Shown one piece after another: positions 24,582 to 33,378 of a stretch of 64,000 nucleotides of DNA. This DNA comes from JAXLVB01 sp046329195. GTDB lineage: Bacteria; Bacteroidota; Bacteroidia; Cytophagales; Spirosomataceae. The stretch's first letter is position 1; every line of letters begins with the position of its first letter. Location of the stretch: NCBI GenBank assembly GCA_046329195.1, contig JAXLVB010000001.1, forward strand, positions 682,001-746,000, written 5' to 3'. The translations under genes and the position numbers were made by a program. The notes under the pieces were generated by a model that saw only the letters and a list, made by a program, of their open reading frames with translations, was not told the DNA's origin and made no database searches.

Positions 24582-26309
24582 ATGACAGCCGACCTATTAG
24601 CCGTGCATCCACCACAACGGCGATTTTTGCCCCAAGGATTTGAGTTTAAGACTTGGGAGGATCTAAAACCCTATTTTGAACAACTCCAAAACGAGGAAAT
24701 TCTGGATGTAGAACATCTTCGAGACTGGTTCAAAAGTCGTTCAGAGTTAGAAAGTTACTTGTCTGAAAACTTCGCCTGGCGGTATATTCGGATGACGTGC
24801 AATACTGCCGACCAAGCTGCCCAACAGCAATACCAGCAGTTTGTTACTGAAATCCAGCCACACATAGCCCCCTACGATGACGCTTTTAACAAAAAAGCCA
24901 TCGAAAATCCTGCTATTAACCTACTTTCGGACAAAGGTTTTGCCATTACGCTCCGAGGCATGAAGCGAGCCATTGAGATTTTTCGGGAAGAAAACATCCC
25001 ATTAGTCACACAGGTTCAGCAGCTTTCAAGCCAATACCAAGCTACTGTAGGTGCCATGACCGTCGAAGTCAACGGCGAGGTCAAGACCCTCCAACAAGCC
25101 GCTGCCTTGCTTGAAAGCCCCGACCGGTCTGTACGAGAAGACATTTATTTCAAGATTCAGCATCGTCGGATTCAGGAAAAAGACAAGCTCGATGATTTGT
25201 TTAACCAGATGTTGAAACTCCGCCACCAAATGGCGCTCAATGCTGGTTTTGCCAATTATCGAGACTATATGTTTGCAGCCATGGGGCGTTTTGACTATAC
25301 CCCTTCAGACTGTTTCAATTTTCATACAGCCGTAGCCGAAACCATCAAGCCCGAACTCAACGAGATGGCGCAAGAGCGAAAAACAGCCCTTGCCGTTGCA
25401 GAATTACGCCCTTGGGACAAGACCGTGGACCCTCAAAACCGCCCCGCCTTGCGCCCATTTACCGATGGCAACGACCTGCTCCAAAAAACCATTTCGTGTT
25501 TGTCTCGCCTCGACCCCTTCTTGGGCAACTGCCTCAAGGTCATGAAAGACCTCCGTCGCCTCGACTTGGAGTCTCGCATTGGTAAAGCACCGGGTGGCTA
25601 TAACTATCCACTCGAAGAAACCGGATTCCCATTTATTTTTATGAATGCGGCTTCGCAATTGCGAGATGTGGTTACGCTCCTGCACGAAAGCGGTCACGCC
25701 GTTCACTCCATCTTGACCAAAGACCTAATGCTCAACACCTTCCGCCAGTTTCCGTCGGAGGTCGCTGAGTTGGCTTCGATGAGTATGGAATTGCTTACGA
25801 TGGACTATTGGGATGCTTTTTTGACGAATCCTGATGACCTCAAGCGAGCCAAAATCAAGCATTTAGAAGATATTCTCGAAACCCTCCCGTGGGTGGCAAC
25901 AGTAGATAAATTCCAACACTGGATTTACGAAAACCCTACGCATACTACCGAGGAACGCCATACCGCTTGGCTCAGCATTTACGAACAGTTTGCCGATGAT
26001 GTAACCGACTGGTCTGACTTAGAGGCTTTTAAGGGGTGGATGTGGCACAAACAGCTACACATCTTTGAATTGCCGTTCTATTACATCGAATACGGCATTG
26101 CGCAGTTAGGAGCCATTGGTGTCTGGAAAAACTACAAAGAAAATCCTCAAAAAGGCTTAACAGGCTATATCAATGCCTTAAAGTTGGGCTACACAGCTCC
26201 AATGAGTGAAATTTATGCTGCGGCTGGTGTACCTTTTGATTTCTCAAAGGAGCATATTGCCAACTTAGTAGCTTTTGTGAAAGCAGAATTAAACTTGTTA
26301 AAAAGGTGA
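24582..26309 (+). CDS. M3 family oligoendopeptidase
   Basis: 575 aa. The zinc site HESGHAVHS gives His368, Glu369 and His372, with a downstream Glu in PSEVAELASMSMELL as the third ligand, the arrangement of M3 (thimet/PepF) peptidases. The N-terminal helical half (ending around residue 190) is typical of PepF-type oligoendopeptidases. No signal peptide, so it cleaves short peptides in the cytoplasm. Start is ATG 24582 (MTADLLAVHPPQ). The last 12 bp overlap the end of the convergent VTT gene. Nothing nearby suggests a specialised role. Confidence 0.92.
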   Translation: MTADLLAVHPPQRRFLPQGFEFKTWEDLKPYFEQLQNEEILDVEHLRDWFKSRSELESYLSENFAWRYIRMTCNTADQAAQQQYQQFVTEIQPHIAPYDDAFNKKAIENPAINLLSDKGFAITLRGMKRAIEIFREENIPLVTQVQQLSSQYQATVGAMTVEVNGEVKTLQQAAALLESPDRSVREDIYFKIQHRRIQEKDKLDDLFNQMLKLRHQMALNAGFANYRDYMFAAMGRFDYTPSDCFNFHTAVAETIKPELNEMAQERKTALAVAELRPWDKTVDPQNRPALRPFTDGNDLLQKTISCLSRLDPFLGNCLKVMKDLRRLDLESRIGKAPGGYNYPLEETGFPFIFMNAASQLRDVVTLLHESGHAVHSILTKDLMLNTFRQFPSEVAELASMSMELLTMDYWDAFLTNPDDLKRAKIKHLEDILETLPWVATVDKFQHWIYENPTHTTEERHTAWLSIYEQFADDVTDWSDLEAFKGWMWHKQLHIFELPFYYIEYGIAQLGAIGVWKNYKENPQKGLTGYINALKLGYTAPMSEIYAAAGVPFDFSKEHIANLVAFVKAELNLLKR

Positions 26310-26987
26310 TTTAGAAAGCAATAAACGCTTTCCATACCATCCCACGCCTATTATCGAAACCACTGTGAGCACTAAAAGTACTACCTGTGAGCCGATGTTG
26401 GGTGTGGGATTTTCTATGGCTTCTCGAATTTGCTGCGCCTGCATTCCAACCCAAATCCCCAGCACTGTACGAGGAATCATAGCTACAAAGCCACTACTTA
26501 GCAGCGTTTTGAGGCGAACCCCTAGTAGCGAAAAGACCAAATTGGTCATGGCAAAAGGCAAGACGGGCGATAACTTCGTAAAAAAGACAAGTTGCCAAGC
26601 ATTATGATTGAAACGGCTCACAATACCTACCACTCTTGGATCTTTCGACAAATACGACAAGAGTTTTTGATTATCTAAGCGTAACGTTAGACCATTTACC
26701 AAGGCAATGGCCAACAGATTGAGTATAAACAGAAGTATCAGCGACTGCCAGCCTAAGAAGTACCCCATCACCATTGCCAAAAACGTAGGCGGTGTAATAG
26801 CTACTGCCGACGTAACCACGCATACAGCCGTTACCGCACCCCAGGTTTGCCATGAAAATTGACGAAGAAAGGCTTCGTTGGTGATAACAAGGTACGTAAT
26901 CCACGAACTACACAACAGGGGTAGTACCGTTAGAACAACCGCCGAAACGAGATGAAAAGGATATTTTTTGAAAATTTGTACCGACAA
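26298..26987 (-). CDS. VTT domain (TVP38/TMEM64, DedA-like) membrane protein
   Basis: 229 aa with about five or six hydrophobic segments, beginning FHLVSAVVLTVLPLLCSSWITYLVI. The VTT signature region is seen in AITPPTFLAMVMGYFLGWQSLILLFILNLLAIALVNG and in FFTKLSPVLPFAMTNLVFSLLGVRLKTLL, which corresponds to the conserved F.....P..P....N...G....... pattern of the family. These inner-membrane proteins are implicated in lipid scrambling or small-molecule transport; the role here is unknown. It is convergent with the M3 peptidase gene, overlapping by 12 bp. Confidence 0.85.
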   Translation of the reverse strand: MSVQIFKKYPFHLVSAVVLTVLPLLCSSWITYLVITNEAFLRQFSWQTWGAVTAVCVVTSAVAITPPTFLAMVMGYFLGWQSLILLFILNLLAIALVNGLTLRLDNQKLLSYLSKDPRVVGIVSRFNHNAWQLVFFTKLSPVLPFAMTNLVFSLLGVRLKTLLSSGFVAMIPRTVLGIWVGMQAQQIREAIENPTPNIGSQVVLLVLTVVSIIGVGWYGKRLLLSKSPF

Positions 26988-27131
26988 GCGACCTTACTTT
27001 AGGATTGTAACGTAGTTTTGGGTACAAAAGTACATACTCTTGCTCTTGATTAAATGGCAAACCCTGTAACAATTATCTACTTCTCACTCAACAAAGCCAC
27101 GATTTGAAGCATCGTGTTATCAACTAAAATC

Positions 27132-28271
27132 ATGAAATTTGCCACTAAAGCCATACACGCTGGTGTAGAACCAGACCCTACCACAGGGGCTATTATGACG
27201 CCCATCTACCAGACTTCTACCTACGTACAAGAGTCGCCGGGCAAGCATAAAGGGTACGAATATGCTCGTACTCAAAACCCCACCCGCAATGCGCTACAAA
27301 ACGCCTTGGCAGCACTCGAAAACGGCCAACATGGCCTTTGCTATGCTTCTGGCTTGGGAGCTACCGATGCCGTGTTGAAGTTGTTTAAACCACAAGACGA
27401 AATCATTGCTACTAACGACCTCTATGGCGGTACTTACCGCATCATGAAGCGGGTCTATGAAGGCTTCGGGCTGACATTTAAGTTTGTGGATATGAGTGAC
27501 GTCGAAAATGTAAAGGCAGCGATTTCGAGCAATACCAAAATGATTTGGATAGAAACCCCTACCAATCCACTCTTAAAAATTATTGATATTCAAGCCATTA
27601 CCGCTCTGGCCAAAGCGCATACTATCTTGACAGTAGTGGACAACACCTTTGCTTCGCCTTATTTGCAAAACCCGTTGGACTTAGGAGCCGACATCGTCAT
27701 GCACTCCGTCACTAAGTACCTCGGCGGACATTCCGATACAGTAATGGGTGCATTGATTCTCAACGATGACGAACTGGCCAAGCAGTTGGCATTTCTTCAA
27801 AATGCGTGTGGGGCTGTGCCTGGACCTCAAGATTGCTTCTTGGTATTGCGAGGTATCAAAACCCTCCATATACGTATGCAGCGCCACTGCGAAAATGCCA
27901 TCGCCATCGCCCAATGGCTCGCACAACACCCCAAAGTAGGCAAAGTATATTATCCAGGACTGCCTACTCATCCAGGTCATGAGTTGGCCAGTCGGCAGAT
28001 GCGGGGCTTTGGGGGTATGGTGTCGTTTGAGTTGAAAGGCGATGTGTACGAAGAAGCCGTGAAAGTGATGGAAAGTTTGGAGGTGTTTTCGTTGGGCGAA
28101 TCGTTGGGGGGCGTAGAGTCGCTTTGCACGCACCCAGCCAGCATGACCCATGCCAGCATTCCAAAGGCCGAACGTGAAAAATCTGGGCTGAAAGATACGT
28201 TGATCCGCCTTAGTGTGGGCATCGAAGACGTTCAAGACCTTATCCATGACCTTAAGCAGGCTATTGGGTAG
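27132..28271 (+). CDS. metB: cystathionine gamma-synthase (or gamma-lyase)
   Basis: 379 aa from ATG 27132 (MKFATKAIHAGVEPDPTTGA); an upstream GTG adds only six residues. It is a fold-type I PLP enzyme of the Cys/Met metabolism family. The PLP lysine is Lys195 in HSVTKYLGGHSD, with DNTFASPYLQNPLDLGADIV before it and YEYARTQNPTRNALQNALAALE near the N-terminus. SLGGVESLCTHPASMTH and the closing RLSVGIEDVQDLI are typical. It joins O-acyl-homoserine and cysteine, or cleaves cystathionine; the two activities cannot be told apart by eye. A more divergent paralogue is at 39599-40714. I found no SAM riboswitch upstream. Confidence 0.88.
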   Translation: MKFATKAIHAGVEPDPTTGAIMTPIYQTSTYVQESPGKHKGYEYARTQNPTRNALQNALAALENGQHGLCYASGLGATDAVLKLFKPQDEIIATNDLYGGTYRIMKRVYEGFGLTFKFVDMSDVENVKAAISSNTKMIWIETPTNPLLKIIDIQAITALAKAHTILTVVDNTFASPYLQNPLDLGADIVMHSVTKYLGGHSDTVMGALILNDDELAKQLAFLQNACGAVPGPQDCFLVLRGIKTLHIRMQRHCENAIAIAQWLAQHPKVGKVYYPGLPTHPGHELASRQMRGFGGMVSFELKGDVYEEAVKVMESLEVFSLGESLGGVESLCTHPASMTHASIPKAEREKSGLKDTLIRLSVGIEDVQDLIHDLKQAIG

Positions 28272-28305
28272 CCGACTGGATGACCTAAAGGGAGGTTCAA
28301 GCGAG

Positions 28306-28365
28306 GACGCTTGAACCAGAGACGCTTGAACTAGAAATACCTGAACCTGAGATGCTTGAACCAAA
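28306..28365. repeat. four tandem 15-bp repeats, CGCTTGAACC-type
   Basis: Four head-to-tail 15-bp units: GACGCTTGAACCAGA, GACGCTTGAACTAGA, AATACCTGAACCTGA, GATGCTTGAACCAAA. Just before them GGTTCAAGCG (28294-28303) is the exact reverse complement of CGCTTGAACC, giving a hairpin with the first unit. It lies between convergent metB and cdd and could act as a transcription stop or a slippage-prone minisatellite. Confidence 0.8.
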
Positions 28366-28410
28366 CCGCAGGGAGGTAGGGCCTTGGTCAGCACCCCATA
28401 TCGAAGCCCT

Positions 28411-28914
28411 TTACGTTTTGTCCTGTAGTGAGTTCAAATCATCCCCATCAAACTTCACAGGTAGAAGGTTGGTGATGGACTCGGAGACGATAATCTGGTC
28501 GTTAGCACCCACCATAATCAAACGGATAGCCTGCCGCTGGCGCACTTCATACTCCAACATGGACTGACGACAAGCGCCGCAAGGCGAAACACCCTTAAAG
28601 GCATCGCCCTTCCCAGGGCGAGCCACCACGGCAATGGCAACGATTCGTTGGGTAGGATAATTAGCCCCAACCCAATAAATCACCGACTGCTCCGCACAAG
28701 AACCCGATGGAAAAGCGGCGTTTTCTTGATTATTGGCAGCATGAATGCTTCCGTCTTGCAGAAGCACCGCCGCCCCCACATGAAAGTTAGAATACGGCGC
28801 ATACGACTGATAGGTAGCGGCTTTGGCCTTTGCTAACAGTTGGCGTTCAGATTCAGGTAGTTCGGCATCGGAGGCATATACCTGCAGAGGTATCGTGTGT
28901 TGTATTCGTTGCAT
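28411..28914 (-). CDS. cdd: cytidine deaminase
   Basis: 167 aa. Zinc ligands and catalytic acid are in place: Cys73 and Glu75 in SGSCAEQ, Cys112 and Cys115 in PCGAC, the CAE...PCxxC signature of homotetrameric cytidine deaminases. The substrate-binding YAPYSNFHVGAAVL and NQENAAFPSG segments are also intact. It deaminates cytidine and deoxycytidine in pyrimidine salvage, in the cytoplasm. The N-terminus is about 20 residues longer than in minimal Cdd proteins, and the C-terminal tail (VKFDGDDLNSLQDKT) extends past the core. It is separated from the upstream TonB receptor gene by a strong terminator, so it has its own promoter. Confidence 0.93.
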   Translation of the reverse strand: MQRIQHTIPLQVYASDAELPESERQLLAKAKAATYQSYAPYSNFHVGAAVLLQDGSIHAANNQENAAFPSGSCAEQSVIYWVGANYPTQRIVAIAVVARPGKGDAFKGVSPCGACRQSMLEYEVRQRQAIRLIMVGANDQIIVSESITNLLPVKFDGDDLNSLQDKT

Positions 28915-29005
28915 CGCTTTTCAAAAAAGGATGACAAAGATAGCTGATTTTCAGACTTATGCAAGTGTTCGGCTCAATAATTACTTTTCATTAGCCCAAC
29001 AACAA

Positions 29006-29041
29006 CAACCCCACATCACTCTTGCGAGTCATGTGGGGTTG
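29006..29041 (-). terminator. terminator of the TonB receptor gene
   Basis: Perfect 11-bp stem CAACCCCACAT (29006-29016) with ATGTGGGGTTG (29031-29041), 14-nt loop. On the minus strand it follows the receptor stop by about 22 bp and runs into TTGTTGTTGGGC, a weak U-tract. Confidence 0.75.
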
Positions 29042-29063
29042 TAAGCGATACAAAAAGAAGTTA

Positions 29064-31583
29064 TTAGAACTTCAAACCCACACCTAGTAGAAAATTAGTA
29101 CCCGCTTGCGGATAGTAAAAATTTTCGGTAGTTAGCTGATTATCATAGATATAGCTATAGGTGTAGCCATTTGATGAATACAGCGTATTGAACACATTGT
29201 TCACCAACAAACTGAGCGTGATGCCTTTTGACCAACTTGGGTTGAGGTGGTAGATCGCTCGAAAGTCGTTTGTCAAGTAGGCGTCAATAAAACGACTATT
29301 GTTAGAGGTATTGTCCAGATACTGCTTCCCCACGTATTTGGTCAACAGGGCTAATTCAACCGTTTTTGATGGTAAATACAACAATTGAGAGCCAATAATT
29401 ACATTAGGCGAAAACGCTATATCTGCTTTGGAATACGTATTCACTTTGTCCACGCCAGTGTCGTAGTTCGGAACGTATTCGCTGAAGTTATTGATTTTGT
29501 TTTGGCTAAGCGTGGCATTCACATTCCAACGGAATGCTTTGCTGAGTTGGGTGGCCAACTCAATTTCTACACCCGCACGATAGCTTTGGGGCACATTGGT
29601 GCGAATGGGGTTGCCTACGTCGTTGAGTTGACCTGTCAGAATCAATTGGTTTTTGTAGTTCATCCAATAGCCATTGATGTCTAACTTGAACGCAGCGCCT
29701 TGTAGCTTGAAACCCAATTCCAAATCTCGGAGCGTTTCGGCCTGTGGGCGTTTACCTGCCGGCGCCTGAGTGTAGTCGTCTCGATTAGGTTCTTTGCTGG
29801 CCACACTATACGAACCGTATAGCGTAGCATTTTCGGCGAGTTGGTACGTCAAGCCCAGTTTAGGATTAAAAAAGTTCAAATCATCCGACTGTGAAATGTC
29901 AATCCGGTTGTCGTCCAAGCCCTTGATTTGGTACGAAACGCCTCGGTACTGCAAATCCACAAAACCATTGAGTTTCTCCGAAAACTGATAAAACGCCTTG
30001 GCATATAAGTTGAAGTCTGTTTTGAGGCCATTGTTGAAGTAGTAACGGCTACGGATGTTCGACGTAGAAGCGTATTTAGCCCAGATAATTTCGCCGTAAT
30101 GGTCGCCGTCGTAGCGATTCCAACCGCCACCGATGTTTGCAGTAAGTTTGTTAAAACTATTGAAGTCCAGCGAAAATGTAGTCCCCCCAAAGCCATTATC
30201 CAACCACTTCCGCCGAATCAAATCGGTGCGTTTGATGGTTTGTGTACCAATCACCACATCGGGCAAACCATAGTTGCTAAACTTCTGGTCGGCCTTAAAC
30301 TGCTCGTAATAGCCTCGTCCTTTTACATAAAAACCGTTGATATTGAGCGTCCATTTGTCCGAAAGTTGATGTGAGCTTACCAACTGATAATGGTCTTGTT
30401 GGTAATTATCAACCTGATTATCATACAAATACAGGTTGTAGGTGCGCCCCGAATTCAATAGATTATTGGCATCTGTTTGGTTTAGGCCATTGCGGTCAAT
30501 GTAGGCCAACATCCCTTCACGGTCGTTGCGCACTCGGCTTTCGGGAACGCCTTCCCACGCTTGGTAGGTTTTCTCGATACCCGAAAACGCATTGAATCGA
30601 ATGAATGATTTTTTGCCAAAATATCCACCCGATACATAAAACGACTTTAAATCTGACGAAGCTCTATCTACATAGCCGTTTGAGGTGATTTTAGAAAGGC
30701 GGGCATCTACTGTGAATTTTCCGCCCAATAGCCCCGTACCGGCCTTAACGGTGTGCTTCCAGGTATTGAACGAGCCAAACGAATTGTTGAGTTCGGCATA
30801 GGCATCAGGACGAAATTCGTTGGTATTGATGTTGACAGTAGCCCCAAAAGCCCCTGCTCCGTTGGTAGAAGTACCTACCCCACGCTGAATCTGAATAGAC
30901 GACACCGATGATGCAAAATCAGGCATATTTACCCAAAAAGTACCCTGACTTTCAGGGTCGTTGTAGGGGATTCCGTTGATAGTGACGTTTATCCGAGTAG
31001 CATCAGTCCCTCTAATACGTACCCCTGTGTAGCCCACACCCGCCCCAGCATCAGACGTACTCACCAGCGAGGGCGTAAAGTTGAGCAAAACCGGAATGTC
31101 CTGCGCCAAGTTTTGTTTCTGAATCTCTTGCGCTGACACGTTGGTAAAGGCCATCGCCGACTTTTCGCTGGCCCTAGTAGCGCTCACCACCACTTCATCG
31201 GCCACGAAGGTACTTTTGCTCAATCGGATTTCTAACGGCTTGTCTTGAGGCACTTTAACCTCCTGGCTTACCAACTGATAGCCCACAAAACTGACCTTGA
31301 GGCGATACGTACCTGCCGTTACTTTATTGAGTACAAAATGGCCTTTGCCATCGGTTACGGTTCCTCGAAGCGAGCCATCGAGCAGCACCGTGGCGCCGGG
31401 TAAGGCTTTGCCGTCGTCGGCATCAGTTACAATGCCAGATAAAACGGTCTGGGCCGAGGCAGTGCTCAGCCTTAAAACAATAAGCAATAAACTAAAAACA
31501 GGCAGCAACCAACGTTTGCCGTGTTGTGAAGGGCGGTTTGGCGTTAAGGCAAACCAAGAAACAGAAGTCGTTAAGGTTTTCAT
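29064..31583 (-). CDS. TonB-dependent receptor, predicted thiamine importer
   Basis: 839 aa from ATG 31583 (MKTLTTSVSW); an upstream in-frame ATG lies in the leader. After a signal sequence (WLLPVFSLLLIVLRLSTASA) comes an N-terminal carboxypeptidase-like domain (SGIVTDADDGKALPGATVLLDGSLRGTVTDGKGHF, about residues 47-130), then the plug domain (FVADEVVVSATRASEKSAMAFTNVS; RIRGTDATRINVTINGIPYNDPESQGTFW) and the outer-membrane barrel ending in aromatic FLLGVGLKF. The TPP riboswitch in its leader indicates repression by thiamine pyrophosphate, so uptake of thiamine or a precursor is the best prediction; TPP-controlled outer-membrane receptors are known from comparative studies of Bacteroidota. No inner-membrane transporter gene is adjacent. 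Confidence 0.9.
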   Translation of the reverse strand: MKTLTTSVSWFALTPNRPSQHGKRWLLPVFSLLLIVLRLSTASAQTVLSGIVTDADDGKALPGATVLLDGSLRGTVTDGKGHFVLNKVTAGTYRLKVSFVGYQLVSQEVKVPQDKPLEIRLSKSTFVADEVVVSATRASEKSAMAFTNVSAQEIQKQNLAQDIPVLLNFTPSLVSTSDAGAGVGYTGVRIRGTDATRINVTINGIPYNDPESQGTFWVNMPDFASSVSSIQIQRGVGTSTNGAGAFGATVNINTNEFRPDAYAELNNSFGSFNTWKHTVKAGTGLLGGKFTVDARLSKITSNGYVDRASSDLKSFYVSGGYFGKKSFIRFNAFSGIEKTYQAWEGVPESRVRNDREGMLAYIDRNGLNQTDANNLLNSGRTYNLYLYDNQVDNYQQDHYQLVSSHQLSDKWTLNINGFYVKGRGYYEQFKADQKFSNYGLPDVVIGTQTIKRTDLIRRKWLDNGFGGTTFSLDFNSFNKLTANIGGGWNRYDGDHYGEIIWAKYASTSNIRSRYYFNNGLKTDFNLYAKAFYQFSEKLNGFVDLQYRGVSYQIKGLDDNRIDISQSDDLNFFNPKLGLTYQLAENATLYGSYSVASKEPNRDDYTQAPAGKRPQAETLRDLELGFKLQGAAFKLDINGYWMNYKNQLILTGQLNDVGNPIRTNVPQSYRAGVEIELATQLSKAFRWNVNATLSQNKINNFSEYVPNYDTGVDKVNTYSKADIAFSPNVIIGSQLLYLPSKTVELALLTKYVGKQYLDNTSNNSRFIDAYLTNDFRAIYHLNPSWSKGITLSLLVNNVFNTLYSSNGYTYSYIYDNQLTTENFYYPQAGTNFLLGVGLKF

Positions 31584-31681
31584 AGTAGTATGAAAATTAA
31601 CGACAGGTAAAGGAGTCAAATCCTGTCAATGTTACACAATATGACGGTTTGATAATGGTGTTTGAAACTTGAAAACAGCCT

Positions 31682-31709
31682 ACTTGCTAATCAACTTAGC
31701 CTAGCAAGT
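31682..31709 (-). promoter_or_regulatory. hairpin downstream of the TPP riboswitch
   Basis: ACTTGCTA (31682-31689) and TAGCAAGT (31702-31709) form a perfect 8-bp stem with a 12-nt loop, read on the minus strand and followed by AGGCTGTTTTC. It is placed as an expression platform would be, between aptamer and gene. The short U-run makes true termination uncertain. Confidence 0.5.
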
Positions 31710-31730
31710 TGCCTTCAATCTTTCAAATCT

Positions 31731-31806
31731 TATCCCTGAATCGGCATTATCCGTAGCAGGTACAATGGGTATAATCTCAGCCCGTTTGGTAGGGCACCCC
31801 TTTTAA
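31731..31806 (-). ncRNA. TPP riboswitch (THI element)
   Basis: On the minus strand the aptamer reads GGGGTGCCC, then GGGCTGAGATTATACCC, then ACCTGCTACGGATAATGCC and TTCAGGGA. These are the conserved THI-box segments: GGGGTGCC of P2, CTGAGA of the pyrimidine-binding J3-2 region, and ACCTG...GGATAATGCC of the pyrophosphate-binding arm. The only coding gene in its reach is the TonB receptor starting about 148 nt downstream. Confidence 0.96.
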
Positions 31807-32053
31807 GATTAGCGCTACAAAGTTAGGTACAACTGTTTTGTTTTTCCTACAATAACTGGAAAAATCTTTAAAACTGCCCGTTTCACATCTTTGGCAAGAG
31901 CCCAAAAGTGTATCAAGCTGAAGTATTCAAACTAACCAAATCTTTTTGGCAAACGATTCAATTTTTTCTCAGACTCATTACCCTACAATTTTAGGATGCT
32001 AAATAATTCCGTGTGCGTGTAAAATTTCCTATTTTTGAGCAAACAATACAACT

Positions 32054-32302
32054 ATGAGCACCGTAGAGCTTATTCATCAACAAGTAGATAGCTTGCCTGA
32101 GTCTGCCCAGTTAGCACTGTTGGAGTATATAGAGTTTTTACAACACAAGTACCATATCAATGAAACAGAAGACCCAGAACGTGAGCAACTTATGCAAAAA
32201 CTGATTTTTCAACGATATGAACATTATCGCCAAAATCCTATTCAAAAAAGCCAACATCAAGAAGATTTTCATAGCAAAATAACATCTAAATATGGCTGGT
32301 AG
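32054..32302 (+). CDS. putative antitoxin of a ParE/RelE-type pair
   Basis: 82 aa, starting MSTVELIHQQVDSLPESAQLALLEYIEFLQHKYHI. The first half resembles the small DUF2281-like antitoxins (short helices with Leu-Pro-Glu before a hydrophobic helix); the second half is charged (DPEREQLMQKLIFQRYEHYRQN), and may wrap the toxin. It overlaps the following toxin gene by 11 nt, the usual coupling in type II systems. No DNA-binding motif is obvious, so autoregulation is uncertain. The antitoxin role is inferred from order, size and overlap. Confidence 0.7.
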   Translation: MSTVELIHQQVDSLPESAQLALLEYIEFLQHKYHINETEDPEREQLMQKLIFQRYEHYRQNPIQKSQHQEDFHSKITSKYGW

Positions 32303-32615
32303 TGGCTCTTATGCTATCATCATTTTGGATGGTGCCGACAAAGACATCGAGCAGGGTATTGACTGGTATGAAACCCAAAAAACTGGACTTGGTTTTGAGT
32401 TCTATCAAGCATTTCTAACTACTACTCATACATTAGCAACTTCCCCCTTTCTTTATCAAGAGCATTTTTTGTTTGTTCGCAAAGCGTCTTTACATCGCTT
32501 CCCCTATTCGGTTTTCTATGCGATTGATGAAGTAAACGCTGTAGTTGAAATCATCGCTGTATTTCACCAACGCATGAGCCCTGAAGAACTAAAACATCGC
32601 CTCAACTTTGAATAA
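32292..32615 (+). CDS. ParE/RelE superfamily toxin
   Basis: 107 aa. DGADKDIEQGIDWYETQKTGLGFEFYQAFLTTTHTLATSPFLYQE matches the helical hairpin at the front of ParE/RelE toxins, and KASLHRFPYSVFYAIDEVNAVVEIIAVFHQRMSPE matches the beta-sheet end with the conserved RFPYxVxY...V.I.AV.H pattern. Such proteins either inhibit gyrase or cleave mRNA at the ribosome; which one cannot be read here. Start ATG at 32292 inside the antitoxin gene. It may contribute to local stability of the nearby restriction genes. Confidence 0.85.
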   Translation: MAGSGSYAIIILDGADKDIEQGIDWYETQKTGLGFEFYQAFLTTTHTLATSPFLYQEHFLFVRKASLHRFPYSVFYAIDEVNAVVEIIAVFHQRMSPEELKHRLNFE

Positions 32616-32623
32616 TTTGCTCT

Positions 32624-33274
32624 ATGCTAACACGTCTTTTCATTTTTCTGGCTCTTCCTGTTTTAGTTCAGGCTCAACGACTCAAAGTAGTTGAGCACCC
32701 TATCACTTGGGATTCTACTCGTATTCGGCTTTCGCTCGAATACTTAGAGAAACGGCACGGTATCAAGCAAGCCCAGCCTTCTATCAAGCCACGAATGGTA
32801 GTGGTGCATTGGACGGCCATCCCAACGCTGGAAGGCTCCTTGCGGGCGTTTGAAAAATCGCAATTATCGGCTTCTCGCAAAGAGCTGCTTCAAAACAGCA
32901 CCCTCAACGTATCGGTTGCTTTTTTGGTTGATTACGATGGCACCATTTACCGCCTTCTGCCCGACACCACCTTTACCCGGCATTGCATCGGTCTCAACTA
33001 TATGGCAGTAGGCATCGAAAACGTGGGCGATGGCGACAAATATCCTCTAACAGAAGCCCAACTTAAAGCCAACATTGCCATTATCAAGTATTTACACAAA
33101 AAATACAAGATTGAATATATGATTGGTCACCACGAATACGGCAAGTTCAGAAACACACCCCTTTGGAAAGAAACCAACCCGAATTACTTCACCCAAAAGT
33201 CAGACCCGGGTGATGATTTCATGAAAAAATTACGGGAAAATCTCCGAAAATTAAACCTTAAGGCCGAACCCTGA
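32624..33274 (+). CDS. secreted N-acetylmuramoyl-L-alanine amidase (amidase_2/PGRP type)
   Basis: 216 aa with a signal peptide (MLTRLFIFLALPVLVQAQ). The amidase_2 fold is shown by MVVVHWTAIPTLEGSLRAFE with the first zinc His, VAFLVDYDGTIYRLLPDTTFTRHCIGLNYMAVGIENVGDG, and YMIGHHEYGKF with the second His. The C-terminal DPGDDF stretch supplies the usual DPG following the third ligand, where Asp or Lys-Ser-Asp stands in the position often held by Cys or His. It would cleave the lactyl-amide bond between muramic acid and L-Ala in the periplasm. It begins 8 bp after the toxin stop codon but is functionally unlike it. Confidence 0.87.
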   Translation: MLTRLFIFLALPVLVQAQRLKVVEHPITWDSTRIRLSLEYLEKRHGIKQAQPSIKPRMVVVHWTAIPTLEGSLRAFEKSQLSASRKELLQNSTLNVSVAFLVDYDGTIYRLLPDTTFTRHCIGLNYMAVGIENVGDGDKYPLTEAQLKANIAIIKYLHKKYKIEYMIGHHEYGKFRNTPLWKETNPNYFTQKSDPGDDFMKKLRENLRKLNLKAEP

Positions 33275-33378
33275 GTTGTGTTTGTAGCGTCAAACCATCT
33301 TCCCGTCAGGAAGGTCTGTTTATTGGTCACTTTGAGTAGGTGGTACGCTGGAATCCGTTACTAATTACCAGACAACGA

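Noticed and set aside
26988..27131. SAM riboswitch upstream of metB
   Set aside because: Only a 6-bp hairpin (CACGAT/ATCGTG) is present; none of the conserved SAM aptamer segments are seen.
28306..28365. Possible CRISPR-like array
   Set aside because: Units are 15 bp, directly adjacent and without spacers, and there are no cas genes.
27681..28394. Long minus-strand ORF (237 codons) ending with LVQAS repeats
   Set aside because: It is the antisense of metB; the pentapeptide-like repeat only reflects the 15-bp DNA repeat.
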